Shown: positions 15,550 to 24,904 of the stretch, one piece after another
Numbering within the stretch: position 1 is the first letter of the stretch
Layout of the letters: every line of letters begins with the position of its first letter
NCBI RefSeq assembly: GCF_012843875.1
Contig: NZ_JABAFY010000019.1
Location: 1-46,197, forward strand
DNA from: Desulfovibrio piger
Lineage (GTDB): Bacteria > Desulfobacterota > Desulfovibrionia > Desulfovibrionales > Desulfovibrionaceae
Reading direction: 5' to 3'
Length of the DNA: 46,197 nt
Position numbers and translations under genes: made by a program
The notes under the pieces: generated by a model
The model's database searches: none
Told to the model about the DNA's origin: nothing
The model's input: the letters and a program-made list of their open reading frames with translations, nothing else

Positions 15550-18500
15550 ATGCTGCGAACGGATACTGCCGGAGAAAAGGCCGCTGACGCTGCCTTCCCC
15601 TCCACTCCTACACAGGACGACATCACCGCCCCCAGCCCTTTCGCCTTGCGTGAAGAGCTCATCGACCTGCTGCGCCGTGACCTGCTGGGCCCGGCTGACG
15701 GCCCGGAGGAAGAAATCCCCACCGATAGCCGCCTGACGCAGCGCTATCTAGTCGGCAGCCTGGCGCCGGGGGGCTGCCCTCCAGACGCTGCCTTCATCCC
15801 TGCTGTCCCCCAAATGTATATTGCCGAGCCGAATACGGAAGCCGACATCCTGTCCCTGGCCGGTACGGACGACCCTGATGCTCCAGCCGAACGGGAGCCC
15901 GTGCTGGTGGACAGCCTGCTGCCCTCCAGTGCCGGTTTTTCCTGTCTGGTGGACGGCGATGAACAGGCCCTGCTGGTGCGGACCGCCTGGGGACGTTACG
16001 AACGCTGTGCCTCCAACCGCGAACAGGAGCCCGGGGGCGATGCTTCCGCTGAGGTCTGGAAGCGCATCCCCCTCACGCCTGAGCCCGTGCGGCTGCCCCT
16101 GCAGGAGGGGGAGGGCTCGCTGATGCCCGCGTCCGGTCAGCCGGTCCACCTCTGCTGGCGTATCCGGCGCCGTGATGACCTGTGGTTTGTGACGCTCTTC
16201 CTGATCAATGCGTGGCCCAAAAAGAACCTCAAGGAAGGGAGTTGCTGGATCTTTCAGGTGGAGATGAGCGCGGAGAGCGAAGACGGGCAGCAGCGGCCCG
16301 TCTTCCTCCAGCGACAGGCCGCCGGTATGGGGGATCACAGCCGCCTCGATCCGGATGAATGCCGGGAGATGGATGCCCTGGCCCTGCGTTACCGCCACTG
16401 CCGCATCTTCGGCAAAGGCCACGGCTGTGCCGTCAAAGTACAGCGACAGGAAGACGATGCGCCGGAGCGGGCCCGCCTGCTGGCCGCAGACTTTTTGCCT
16501 GTGGCCCATGTCCCGGGCCAGACGCCCCGCTCTCCCAAGGACGATCCCCGTCTTGAAGGCATCGTGCTGGATATGAAGGAACTGGCATCCCTGCCGCGGG
16601 AAGACCTGGCCGAAACACTGGAGCGCATCATCCAGGCATATGCCGCCTGGGTGGATACCTTGCCCGCAGGTCTGGAAGCAACGGATTTTGCCGCCAGTGC
16701 CGCACAGGCACAGGCCGATGCCCGGCGCAGCCAGCGACGCATGCAGGAAGGCAGGGACGTGCTGCTGCATGACGACGCGGCCCTGCAGGCCTTCCGTTTC
16801 GCCAACAAGGCCATGTATTACCAGCGCATCCACAGCATCTACGCTGCCCGTGTACAGGGGACGACCCCCAGCGTGGAAGAACGGAAGCGCCTGCTCAAGG
16901 AAACGGACCAGCCCCGCAATCGCAGCTGGCGCCTGTTCCAGCTGGCCTTCCTGCTCTGCAATATCCCCACGCTGGCCGATCCACTGCATCCTGAGCGCAG
17001 CGCCCAGGGATACGATGCCGTGGCCAGTCTGCTCTGGTTCACCACCGGCGGCGGCAAGACGGAAGCCTACCTAGGGCTCACGGCCTTCACTCTTGCCATA
17101 CGCCGACTGCATCCCGATTTGGGTGGTCTGGATGCGGAACATGGCGTGGGCGTCTTCATGCGCTATACCCTGCGTCTACTGACCTTGCAGCAGTTCCAGC
17201 GGGCGGCGGCCCTTATCTGTGCCTGTGAAGTGTTGCGCCGTCAGGCTCCGCAAATCTGGGGGCAGGAACCCTTCCGCCTGGGCCTCTGGGTGGGGTCACA
17301 CTCTACCCCCAATACGCTGGAAAGCGCTGCCAAAGAAAAAGACAAAAAACACGGCCACAGCTTTGGCGGGGACAGCTCCGTCATGCAGTTCAGCACGTGC
17401 CCCTGGTGCGGGGCCCCTATCTCGACCAACAACATCCATATCTCCAAAGGCACCACAGGTAGCCAGCGCTGTCTGACCTTCTGCGGCGATCCTGACGGCC
17501 AGTGCAGTTTTTCTCAGGCCAAGTCTCCCCAGGAAGGTCTGCCCGTCATGGTGGTGGATGAGGAGATCTACCGGCGGCCGCCCGCCCTGCTCATCTCGAC
17601 TGTGGACAAGTTCGCCCAGATGCCCTGGAAAGGTGAGGTCGGGATGCTCTTTGGCCGTGTCACGGGGCATTGTTCCCGTCATGGTTTCGTCTCGCCCGAT
17701 GTGGACGAAAGTCTGGGCAGTGTGCATCGCCGCTATGGCCAGATCCCTGAAGCCCGCGTGGAGGAACATGTCTGGCTGCGACCGCCTGATTTGGTCATCC
17801 AGGACGAACTGCACCTGATAAGCGGTCCCCTGGGCTCCATGACGGCCCTCTATGAGAATGCCGTGGATACCCTGTGCCAGTGGCCGCTCGGCGGACGTAC
17901 CGTGCGCCCCAAGGTCATCGCCTCCACAGCCACCATACGTCGCGCCGCGGAGCAAGTCCGCCGGCTGTTCAACCGGCAGGTCGACGTGTTCCCGCCGCCC
18001 GGCGTGGACAGCCGCGACAACTTTTTTTCCTGCGAACGGCCTGTAGACGCTGATTGTCCCGGGCGTGTCTATGTAGGCATCTGTGCCACGGGCCGGCGCA
18101 TGCCGCCCTCCACTGTCCGTGTCTACGCCACGGTCATGGCCGCTGCCCAGAAGGTCTTCGACACCTGGGGCGATACCGCTGATCCTTGGATGACCACCAT
18201 CGGCTACTTCAATTCCGTCCGTGAACTGGCCGGGACCCGCCGCCTGGTGGAAGACGAAGTCCGCAGCCGTCTGGCGGACAAGCGGCCCCGCGGCCTTGCC
18301 CGCCGTACCCTGGGGCCCGCCGAGGAACTCACCTCACGCCAGAGCAGCCGCAACATCCCCCTCATCCTCGAACGGCTTACCAATACCTTCTCCGCTACCG
18401 GCCAGCGGGATCCTGACTGGAAAAAAAGACCCTATGACGTGGTGCTGGCGACCAATATGATCTCGGTGGGCGTCGACATCGAACGCCTGGGCCTAATGGT

Positions 18501-19113
18501 CATGCTGGGGCAACCCCGGACGACATCGGAATACATCCAGGCTAGCAGCCGTGTGGGTCGCTCTTCCCGTGCACCGGGGCTGGTGCTGACCCTCTACAAT
18601 TGGGCGCGCCCCCGCGACCTTTCGCACTTCGAGGACTTCCATGCCTACCACGCCGCCTTCCAGCGACACGTGGAGGCCCTGTCTGTCACGCCCTTTGCCA
18701 GCCGGGCCCTGGACCGCGGGCTGGCCGGAGTCCTGCTCTCCCTAGTCCGACAAATCGATGTCCCCATGAACGGCAACAAGTCCGCCAAAGAACTGCCGAA
18801 ACACGAAGACCTGTTTGCCGAAGCCTGCCGCCACCTGCTGGGCCGTGCCTCCACCATCATGCAGGATAACGATGCCGAAGACAGGCTGAAGATCGCGCTG
18901 GAAAAATTGCGCGATGAATGGCTGGATCTGATACGAAAACGACGCGACGTCAGTCTGGGCTATGTGGCCAACGCTGCCGCCTCGGGTCTGATGGCCCCAC
19001 CTGACAAGACACAGGAGCCTTTTTCCTGCCCCAACAGCCTGCGGGACGTGGAAAAGACGGTCACCCTCTTACTGGATACGGATCCGACGGGGCTATCCCC
19101 CCGGGGAGAATGA
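15550..19113 (+). CDS. drmA: DISARM helicase DrmA
   Basis: A 1187-residue helicase. Walker A is TTGGGKTE (about 498-505), the DEAH-box equivalent is QDELH (about 751-755), and motif VI is ASSRVGRSSR (about 998-1007), preceded by ATNMISVGVDIERL (motif V). A CPWCG pair near residue 617 and further cysteines about 25-35 residues on suggest a zinc ribbon inserted between the ATPase motifs. Together with drmB and drmC this is the DISARM core. The start at 15550 has a perfect AGGAGG at 15537-15542; a longer frame from 15475 lacks one. The stop overlaps the drmB start as ATGA. DrmA works with DrmB in sensing and loading on incoming DNA in studied systems. Confidence 0.88.
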   Translation: MLRTDTAGEKAADAAFPSTPTQDDITAPSPFALREELIDLLRRDLLGPADGPEEEIPTDSRLTQRYLVGSLAPGGCPPDAAFIPAVPQMYIAEPNTEADILSLAGTDDPDAPAEREPVLVDSLLPSSAGFSCLVDGDEQALLVRTAWGRYERCASNREQEPGGDASAEVWKRIPLTPEPVRLPLQEGEGSLMPASGQPVHLCWRIRRRDDLWFVTLFLINAWPKKNLKEGSCWIFQVEMSAESEDGQQRPVFLQRQAAGMGDHSRLDPDECREMDALALRYRHCRIFGKGHGCAVKVQRQEDDAPERARLLAADFLPVAHVPGQTPRSPKDDPRLEGIVLDMKELASLPREDLAETLERIIQAYAAWVDTLPAGLEATDFAASAAQAQADARRSQRRMQEGRDVLLHDDAALQAFRFANKAMYYQRIHSIYAARVQGTTPSVEERKRLLKETDQPRNRSWRLFQLAFLLCNIPTLADPLHPERSAQGYDAVASLLWFTTGGGKTEAYLGLTAFTLAIRRLHPDLGGLDAEHGVGVFMRYTLRLLTLQQFQRAAALICACEVLRRQAPQIWGQEPFRLGLWVGSHSTPNTLESAAKEKDKKHGHSFGGDSSVMQFSTCPWCGAPISTNNIHISKGTTGSQRCLTFCGDPDGQCSFSQAKSPQEGLPVMVVDEEIYRRPPALLISTVDKFAQMPWKGEVGMLFGRVTGHCSRHGFVSPDVDESLGSVHRRYGQIPEARVEEHVWLRPPDLVIQDELHLISGPLGSMTALYENAVDTLCQWPLGGRTVRPKVIASTATIRRAAEQVRRLFNRQVDVFPPPGVDSRDNFFSCERPVDADCPGRVYVGICATGRRMPPSTVRVYATVMAAAQKVFDTWGDTADPWMTTIGYFNSVRELAGTRRLVEDEVRSRLADKRPRGLARRTLGPAEELTSRQSSRNIPLILERLTNTFSATGQRDPDWKKRPYDVVLATNMISVGVDIERLGLMVMLGQPRTTSEYIQASSRVGRSSRAPGLVLTLYNWARPRDLSHFEDFHAYHAAFQRHVEALSVTPFASRALDRGLAGVLLSLVRQIDVPMNGNKSAKELPKHEDLFAEACRHLLGRASTIMQDNDAEDRLKIALEKLRDEWLDLIRKRRDVSLGYVANAAASGLMAPPDKTQEPFSCPNSLRDVEKTVTLLLDTDPTGLSPRGE

Positions 19114-20939
19114 TGATGGCAGTCGCAGGAGAAGTTCGCCCCAGTCAGCTGATGTTCACCTTTGGTATCGGTGCCACCCTCGACCTGCCGGAAGTCTCGG
19201 CCCTCGTCATGGGGCTCGACTACTGGAACAGGGATCTGTGCAGGCCCATCATCGAGCACCGCCTGCTGGCCGCCGTGCAACGCATCGTCGGGTCCCAGGT
19301 CCAGGAATTGCGTCTTCCCCCTGTACAGGAGGAAGAGAACGACAGCAGGGGGGTGCCTGCCGTCCCCTTTCCCCGCTGGATGCGCTGCAGCGTATGCGGG
19401 GCTATGGCGCCGCTGGAACGGGGAATCTTCGAAAAGCGTGAACCTTTGTACAAGCCTGTACATTTTGTCCATGCGCACTGTACACGGATGAAGAATCCCC
19501 AGACCCCTCCGCGCGCCATCCCTGTACGCTTCCTGCTGGCCTGCCCTGACGGCCACCTGTCGGACGTCCCCTGGAACGAGTTCATCCATGACGGCCTCCC
19601 CTGCCCACACCCCGAACTGCATATGAACGAATTCGGCATCACAGGGGATGTCTCTGATATCATAGTCAGCTGCAAAGCCTGTGGCAAAAAAAAGCCGCTC
19701 TCGGCACTGGTAGCCGGACTGCGCGCCAAGGAACCTCTTTTCCCCTGCAGCGGTCTGCATCCCCATCTGCGCCAGTGCGATCTTTCCCCGTGCACCGCAC
19801 GGCCACAACTTATCAACCTGGGTGCTTCCAACCTCTGGTTCCCCCAAACGACCAGCGTGCTTTCCATCCCTGATGAAGAAAGCTCCCTGCTCAGTATCAT
19901 ACGTGCCCACTGGGCCGATCTGGCTGATGTGGACGATGAAGCCATGGTCCGCTATCTGGCCAGACCGGGGCGCATCGAAGCCTTGGCTGATTTCAGTACG
20001 GATGACGTACTCCGTACCATTGAGGCTGAACGCAGCCTGCAGGGCCAGCCTGTCCTGCAAACGCCCGATGATATCAAGCTGCCGGAATGGGAGATCTTCA
20101 GTGGACAGCGCCAGATCAATGTCTCGCGCAAACTAGAGATCGTCTCCATCCCCGCACCGGCCGGTTTCGAAGATAGCTTCGAAAACAGCATGCAGGTCCC
20201 GCGCCTGAGTGAGGTCCGCGCCATGTACGGGTTCACCCGTATCTCGACCCAGCAGGAGCTGGATCTCGGCATCATCAGTGAGCAGCATGTGGCTCCGCTG
20301 ACCCGGGAAGCGCCTACCTGGCTGCCGGCGTATGAAAGCTACGGTGAAGGCATCTTCCTGCGCCTGCGTGAGGATCGCCTCCAGTCCTGGGAACAGCTGC
20401 CGGCCGTACAAAAACATGACAGGGCTTTTTTCCTGGCCCACAAAGCCTGGCGTAAAAGCCGCCGCTTCCAGGATACGGATGCCGGGTATCCTGGATTGCG
20501 CTTCGTCCTGCTCCATTCTCTCGCCCATGCCCTGATGCAGCAGATCACTCTGGATTGCGGCTATACAGCGGCCAGCGTCCGCGAGCGCCTCTATTGCCGT
20601 ACCCCGGATATGCCTGGCGGCCCCATGGCCGGTATCTTGCTTTATACCGCGGCCACAGACAGTGAAGGTACCCTAGGGGGGCTCGTCTCACTGGGCAATC
20701 CCGAGACCTTGGGCCGTTATCTCGAGCAGGCTCTGGAAAACATGCGTATCTGTACTTCCGATCCCCTATGCGCCGAGCGCAAGCCAGAGGCCGACGGCCG
20801 TGTCATCCAGGGGGCTGCCTGCCATGCCTGTCTTTTTGCTCCCGAGACCTCGTGTGAATGCGGTAACCGCTATCTGGACAGGAACGTGCTTGTCGAAACC
20901 TTTGCCCAGCGTCCATCAGGACTGGCCTTCTGGAAATGA
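19110..20939 (+). CDS. drmB: DISARM DUF1998 protein DrmB
   Basis: A 609-residue protein with the DrmB signature. It opens with RPSQLMFTFGIGATLDLP, the conserved start of DrmB proteins, and ends in a DUF1998 domain (about 465-609) with LLHSLAHALMQQI and a Cys-rich end, CHACLFAPETSCECGN. Further Cys pairs (CSVCG near 94, CKACGKKK near 189) suggest one or more bound zinc ions. The start is one of three consecutive ATGs at 19110-19118; 19110 overlaps the drmA stop as ATGA and GGGGAG lies a few bases upstream. DrmB forms a complex with the DrmA helicase in characterised DISARM. It overlaps drmC by four bases. Confidence 0.88.
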   Translation: MMMAVAGEVRPSQLMFTFGIGATLDLPEVSALVMGLDYWNRDLCRPIIEHRLLAAVQRIVGSQVQELRLPPVQEEENDSRGVPAVPFPRWMRCSVCGAMAPLERGIFEKREPLYKPVHFVHAHCTRMKNPQTPPRAIPVRFLLACPDGHLSDVPWNEFIHDGLPCPHPELHMNEFGITGDVSDIIVSCKACGKKKPLSALVAGLRAKEPLFPCSGLHPHLRQCDLSPCTARPQLINLGASNLWFPQTTSVLSIPDEESSLLSIIRAHWADLADVDDEAMVRYLARPGRIEALADFSTDDVLRTIEAERSLQGQPVLQTPDDIKLPEWEIFSGQRQINVSRKLEIVSIPAPAGFEDSFENSMQVPRLSEVRAMYGFTRISTQQELDLGIISEQHVAPLTREAPTWLPAYESYGEGIFLRLREDRLQSWEQLPAVQKHDRAFFLAHKAWRKSRRFQDTDAGYPGLRFVLLHSLAHALMQQITLDCGYTAASVRERLYCRTPDMPGGPMAGILLYTAATDSEGTLGGLVSLGNPETLGRYLEQALENMRICTSDPLCAERKPEADGRVIQGAACHACLFAPETSCECGNRYLDRNVLVETFAQRPSGLAFWK

Positions 20940-21703
20940 GCATGCCGGACACGCTGTTGCAGAATATCCACACCTTTTGTTCCCGCATCCCGCTGAATCT
21001 GGCAAAAAACCTCATTGATCTTCTACGCCGGGACAGCAGCCTCTGGCATGACCCCGCCTCCTGCAAACAACGGTGCGGTCTGAACAATGAGCTGGCTGCA
21101 CTTTTCCAGAAGCTCGTCCGTCAAAGCTCGTCTGCAAAAGAATTGGCCACGGCTCTGGAAACAGGAAGTTTTTTTATCCGTAAAAACCAGGAACAGAACA
21201 GCCGTTTTGTCTGGTCTGGCCCTGCCCATGTCCTGCCTGATGCCAGAAAGACAGAACAAGTCCTTCTCGATCTGATTCAGACGGCACAACAACAGATTTT
21301 TCTGGTCAGCTTTGCCGCCTACAAGATCCCGACCCTGCTGCATGCCCTTGAGCAAGCTTTGGCTCGCGGCGTCCAGATCCGTTTTATCCTGGAAAACAAA
21401 AATGATTCTGCCGGACAACTCAGCCACAGTGCAGACAAGGCCTTTGAAACACTCAAAGGCGCTGCATTCTACCATTGGCCCCTGGAGAAGCGCCCCAAAA
21501 ATAGATTGGGGAATCCGGCAAAGATGCACGCAAAATGCGCTGTCAGTGAATCCGCCTTCCTCATCACCAGTGCCAATCTTACCCAAGATGCCATCGATCA
21601 TAACATCGAACTTGGAATACTCCATCGGGATAAAGAAAAAGCCACTGCGCTGATTAGGCAATTCGAGAATCTTATCACACAATACATATTGCAGCCTTAT
21701 TAG
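20936..21703 (+). CDS. drmC: DISARM phospholipase D-fold protein DrmC
   Basis: A 255-residue protein with one clear HKD-type motif, MHAKCAVSESAFLITSANLT (H198, K200), and the preceding PLD-fold strand LIQTAQQQIFLVSFAAYK. This is the size and motif content expected of DrmC, the last DISARM core gene. Its ATG overlaps the drmB stop (ATGA), so drmA, drmB and drmC are translationally coupled. GC content falls at the start of this gene and stays low downstream. In published work DrmC was reported as dispensable for protection in at least one DISARM; a nuclease role is inferred from the fold. A single HKD implies that two subunits form one active site. Confidence 0.85.
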   Translation: MSMPDTLLQNIHTFCSRIPLNLAKNLIDLLRRDSSLWHDPASCKQRCGLNNELAALFQKLVRQSSSAKELATALETGSFFIRKNQEQNSRFVWSGPAHVLPDARKTEQVLLDLIQTAQQQIFLVSFAAYKIPTLLHALEQALARGVQIRFILENKNDSAGQLSHSADKAFETLKGAAFYHWPLEKRPKNRLGNPAKMHAKCAVSESAFLITSANLTQDAIDHNIELGILHRDKEKATALIRQFENLITQYILQPY

Positions 21704-21710
21704 TGCATGT

Positions 21711-21738
21711 TTGTAAACTTCAACTTTTATATTTACAA
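21711..21738. repeat. Inverted repeat after drmC
   Basis: TTGTAAA at 21711-21717 and TTTACAA at 21732-21738 form a perfect 7-base inverted repeat with a 14-base spacer. There is no T run, so it is not a typical terminator. It lies between drmC and a transposase remnant and could be a protein-binding site or part of an old element end. Confidence 0.4.
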
Positions 21739-21791
21739 GAAGGTATGTGGACAAAAAATGACTGCGCGCGGCAGAGCAAAAACTCGCGAAG

Positions 21792-21896
21792 ATGGTCAAA
21801 CAATATTCTACTAATCTTACGAACAAAGAATGGGAGTATTTCCGGTCCCTGATTCTGGAGAAAGCCGGAAATGCGTTCGCTACTCGTACGATTTAG
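21792..21896 (+). pseudogene. Remnant of an IS5-type transposase N-terminus
   Basis: A 34-codon frame reads MVKQYSTNLTNKEWEYFRSL and then ends after about 13 more residues. The pattern of a tyrosine-rich start followed by LTxxEWExxxxLI is how IS5-family transposases begin. The rest of the transposase is missing, so only a 5' scrap of an insertion sequence survives. It lies between DISARM and the mobile-element genes, marking a likely past junction. Confidence 0.45.
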
Positions 21897-21933
21897 ATGT
21901 TCATGGAGACAATATCGAAGATTTTCTATGTGA

Positions 21934-22119
21934 TTATTTCTCAGGGTAAGCAATTCTTTCCACTATAACCTTACGAATCTCCTTCAACAGCCTGCCGCAG
22001 TCGCGATAAAATCGTCCCCGCTCCTTTGCGGCTGCCATTTCCTGCCGCCTATACATCCCGTGCTTGAAATTATTCCGATTCCCGTACGGCGCACCGCCTT
22101 TGGGCGTTGATTCAGCCAT
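21934..22119 (-). CDS. Small basic protein of mobile elements
   Basis: A 61-residue basic protein containing GAPYGNRNNFKHGMYRRQE. The pattern GAPxGNRNxxKHGxYxxE is a recurring signature of small uncharacterised proteins in proteobacterial prophages and integrative elements. Function is unknown. The start at 22119 lies two bases after the stop of the preceding gene and has AGGGGG upstream. It is the last gene of a leftward three-gene operon. Confidence 0.6.
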   Translation of the reverse strand: MAESTPKGGAPYGNRNNFKHGMYRRQEMAAAKERGRFYRDCGRLLKEIRKVIVERIAYPEK

Positions 22120-22121
22120 TT

Positions 22122-22628
22122 TTATTTCCCCCCCTGGACGACATCTCCAACAATGGCCTGATCGGCGTAGACGTGTGTGACCTGGATGTTCTGCCTTCCG
22201 GCGTTGCGGTAGCGTCGAAGTACCTCAAACTGTTGCAGGTACAGACGCATCATCTTGGCTGCTATAGCCGAAAGCCGTTCCTTGTCTTCCGCAAACACAG
22301 CCGTGTCACTGCTGCTCAAGGCATTCACTGCGTACTCATTGGCAAGACACATCTGCACCACAAGCATGCGCTCAAGGCTGTTGCCTGGCCTAATCTCCCG
22401 GATGGCGGCAATGCAGGCATTGAACAGCAAATCCGAACGTTTTCCTCTGGCTGTTCGTGACAAGCAATGAAGCAAATACGTCGCCGCAGGCTCGTCTTCC
22501 GCCCCGAATGCGGCCATAAGTCGCTCTTTCCATTGCGCCGGGCACTCGCCAGCGAGCAACACCGGCGCAATGCCATTCTCTGTTTTCTGGACGAAAACAG
22601 ACTCGCTCGTGCAGGTTGCCTGAGTCAT
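22122..22628 (-). CDS. Uncharacterised mobile-element protein with MRLYLQQFEVLRRYR segment
   Basis: A 168-residue mostly helical protein. The C-terminal MRLYLQQFEVLRRYR, followed by QNIQVTHVYADQAIVGDV, resembles small proteins found next to the GNRNxxKHG proteins in prophages and islands; the two genes are also adjacent here, two bases apart. Function unknown. The ATG at 22628 overlaps the upstream stop by four bases. The operon pairing is better evidence than sequence for the call. Confidence 0.6.
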   Translation of the reverse strand: MTQATCTSESVFVQKTENGIAPVLLAGECPAQWKERLMAAFGAEDEPAATYLLHCLSRTARGKRSDLLFNACIAAIREIRPGNSLERMLVVQMCLANEYAVNALSSSDTAVFAEDKERLSAIAAKMMRLYLQQFEVLRRYRNAGRQNIQVTHVYADQAIVGDVVQGGK

Positions 22629-22846
22629 CGCACCGACTCGTTCAGCGTATTTGCCAGGTAATCAGGATCATTAAAAATGGCATGCAAAGCCTTGTCATCA
22701 AGCTTGAGCAGCATCTCCGTCACTCTTCTGTAAAAAGCCGACGGCCCCATGCCGTAGAGCTTTCTGTCCAACACATCACGCAGCGCCGCATGAGTCTCGA
22801 TCGGAAGACCTGCACCAATAACTCTAATCTTATCACTATTTTGCAT
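22625..22846 (-). CDS. Small putative DNA-binding protein, first gene of leftward operon
   Basis: A 73-residue protein beginning MQNSDKIRVIGAGLPIETHA, with predicted helices after a short strand-like start. The layout could fit a ribbon-helix-helix type fold, but no clear motif is visible. The start has GAGGTGAC nine bases upstream. It is divergent from the ERF operon across 197 bases, the usual place for an autoregulator of a mobile-element operon. Regulatory role inferred. Confidence 0.55.
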   Translation of the reverse strand: MQNSDKIRVIGAGLPIETHAALRDVLDRKLYGMGPSAFYRRVTEMLLKLDDKALHAIFNDPDYLANTLNESVR

Positions 22847-23043
22847 AAGTCACCTCGTGTTTTTTTCTTGATGCAGAAATATTGGCCTCCTCTTTTCCAA
22901 AATTTCAGAAAGGAATTCCTTTTTCTTCTGCATACAGAACGTAAGCCTCGCAAAAAGATTGCATGGATAAAAGCAGCCAGCAGTCAAAAAAAGCCTTGGC
23001 ACTTGTTATAAGGGTATAGAAAAAGCATGTTAGGAGGCTTCTT

Positions 23044-23715
23044 ATGCATACTACCACAAATCAGTCTTCCAGCCTTGCATCGGCTCTTCTCTGCGTCCAG
23101 CAGGCGCTGCAACCCGCCACAAAGGATGGTAAAAATCCGTATCATGCCACCCGCTACGCCACTCTCAACAGTGTCATGGCAAGCTGCCGTGAGTTGCTTA
23201 TCAGCCATGGCATCCTGCTTACCCAGATGCCTGTCGTCCAGCCTGTAGAACTTGGTCAGAACGTCCTTGCTCTCGAAACGCGACTCACTCATGTGGATAC
23301 CGGTGAATATCTTGCCAGCACTGCCATTGTCCCTCTGCCCAAAGCGGATCCCCAGGGACTGGGCAGTGCCATTACCTACGCAAGGCGTTATGCCCTGTGC
23401 GCCATATTGGGCATCATTACAGAAGATGATGACGGCAATGCCGCATCCTGTCTGGAGAATCGACAAGCGCCAAACGTAACGGCCGGCCCCAAAAAAGCAC
23501 GTTCTCTCCTGGCATCTTTGCCGAAGCTCGATGGGGTCAGCTACAGCACGGCCACCAGCTCCGAGGGCCGAACATATGTTGTCGCTGTCGGCGGAACAAT
23601 GGAAAAGAAAGTCCTTCTCCAGAAAGCGGGCTTCCGATGGGACAACAAGCAGCGGTGCTGGTGGAGATACGCGGACATTGAAAATCAGGACAGCGCCCAG
23701 AGCTGTTCGCTGTGA
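23044..23715 (+). CDS. ERF-family single-strand annealing protein
   Basis: A 223-residue ERF superfamily recombinase. Hallmarks are KNPYHATRYATLNSV (about 30-44) and GLGSAITYARRYAL (about 105-118), both typical of phage and plasmid ERF proteins. The C-terminal 60 residues, after a low-complexity linker, carry a GxRWDxxxRCWW-like element (FRWDNKQRCWW) shared with some mobile-element proteins. ERF proteins anneal complementary single strands in RecA-independent recombination, usually with a partner exonuclease; such a nuclease is the next gene, nine bases away. The start has AGGAGG at 23031-23036. Confidence 0.85.
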   Translation: MHTTTNQSSSLASALLCVQQALQPATKDGKNPYHATRYATLNSVMASCRELLISHGILLTQMPVVQPVELGQNVLALETRLTHVDTGEYLASTAIVPLPKADPQGLGSAITYARRYALCAILGIITEDDDGNAASCLENRQAPNVTAGPKKARSLLASLPKLDGVSYSTATSSEGRTYVVAVGGTMEKKVLLQKAGFRWDNKQRCWWRYADIENQDSAQSCSL

Positions 23716-23724
23716 GGAGTCTGT

Positions 23725-24891
23725 ATGAAAGAAACTAACTTGCAACGCCCCCTGGCGTTGATGTCCCTTCTGCACAATGGCCTGCGGCTCCATGCTGCAA
23801 AGACGACACAGGCCCAGCTGGGAGACAGGAAGCGCTATGTGGGGTTGTCCGACATCGCCGCCTTCAGCGTCTGCCCTCGTAAAGCTGTCCTGCAAAAACA
23901 GCAGCCCGGAACAGCGAATTTTGCCAAGACACTGACGCTTCAGCGGGGACACTGGTATGAAGACGGCATAGCTTCCGCTCTGGAAGCCACAGGCCTGTCC
24001 CCTCTGCGCCAGCTTGAAATAGCTGTGACCTACAAGGGCGTCCCCATCAAGGCGCATCTTGATCTTGTGCTGGTGTCTTCTTCCCCGACGCCAACCATCC
24101 GTATCCTTGAAGTGAAAAGCATGACAGCCCTGCCCGAACATGTTTACGCCAACCATGAACTTCAGGCCTACGGACAGATCGCGCTGTTCCATGCCTACTA
24201 CAACAGGCATGTGTTCAGTCTGCGGGACGAACAGGGCACACCGGTTTTCACGGGGCTGTCTTTCCCTGAAGTGGTCGCCAGACTCTGGGGGGAATCTTTC
24301 CCGGACAACATCCGCAAGGTAAATGTCGAGGCCTGGCTTCTGGCCCTGACCATGACCGACGGCAAAGGCTTCGGCCCCTATCACTACAACAAGACTATGA
24401 AGACTGCGATCCTTGATATGGCGGTGCAGATGTACGGCCTTCTCCCACATCCTGTTGACAGATTGCCTGTGGCTGAGGGCTTTCATCCCCTCTGCTCCTG
24501 CTGCGATCATGCTGTAACCTGCCCCAAATTCGCCGGTCCTGAGCATCCTGAACTGGCGCAACGCCTGCAAAAGCTGGTTGACTGGAAAACAGACCGCACT
24601 GCGCTGGATGAACGTATCAAGGAGGCAGAGGCCGATATGAAAGAATGGTATGCCCGGACGGACGCTCAGGGGGATTGGGTCATAGCCGGAAAACACCGCT
24701 TCAAAGTCGTTCCTCTGACTGGCCGACGTACTCTGGATAAACACGGGCTGGCCAACGAACTCTCCAGTCTGATGCGGGATCAGGGAATCGCTCTGGATGT
24801 ACCGGCGCTCTTTGCAAAGCATGAGAAGCAGGGGGCCCCCGGCAAGCGCCTTATGCTGCTGCCCTTCTCCAACACAATAACTGACGCCTAA
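23725..24891 (+). CDS. Cas4-like PD-(D/E)XK nuclease with probable iron-sulfur cluster
   Basis: A 388-residue nuclease of the RecB/Cas4 type. Visible are an upstream Cys in FSVCPRK (C50), RGHWYED (H76), the metal ligand Asp in AHLDLV (D113), EVKS (E129, K131) and HELQAYGQ (Q147, Y149), which together make a PD-(D/E)XK site. A C-terminal CSCCDHAVTCPKF (C257, C259 or C260, C266) with C50 would supply the four cysteines of a 4Fe-4S cluster, as in Cas4 and AddB. Beside an ERF annealing protein it is the likely exonuclease that makes single strands for annealing. No cas1 or cas2 is near, so this is not a CRISPR adaptation gene. The last 90 residues are helical and of unknown role. Confidence 0.8.
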   Translation: MKETNLQRPLALMSLLHNGLRLHAAKTTQAQLGDRKRYVGLSDIAAFSVCPRKAVLQKQQPGTANFAKTLTLQRGHWYEDGIASALEATGLSPLRQLEIAVTYKGVPIKAHLDLVLVSSSPTPTIRILEVKSMTALPEHVYANHELQAYGQIALFHAYYNRHVFSLRDEQGTPVFTGLSFPEVVARLWGESFPDNIRKVNVEAWLLALTMTDGKGFGPYHYNKTMKTAILDMAVQMYGLLPHPVDRLPVAEGFHPLCSCCDHAVTCPKFAGPEHPELAQRLQKLVDWKTDRTALDERIKEAEADMKEWYARTDAQGDWVIAGKHRFKVVPLTGRRTLDKHGLANELSSLMRDQGIALDVPALFAKHEKQGAPGKRLMLLPFSNTITDA

Positions 24892-24904
24892 TACGGGAAC
24901 TGAT

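Noticed and set aside
23725..24891. Cas4 of a CRISPR system
   Set aside because: No cas1, cas2 or repeat array anywhere in the window; pairing with an ERF protein points to recombination.
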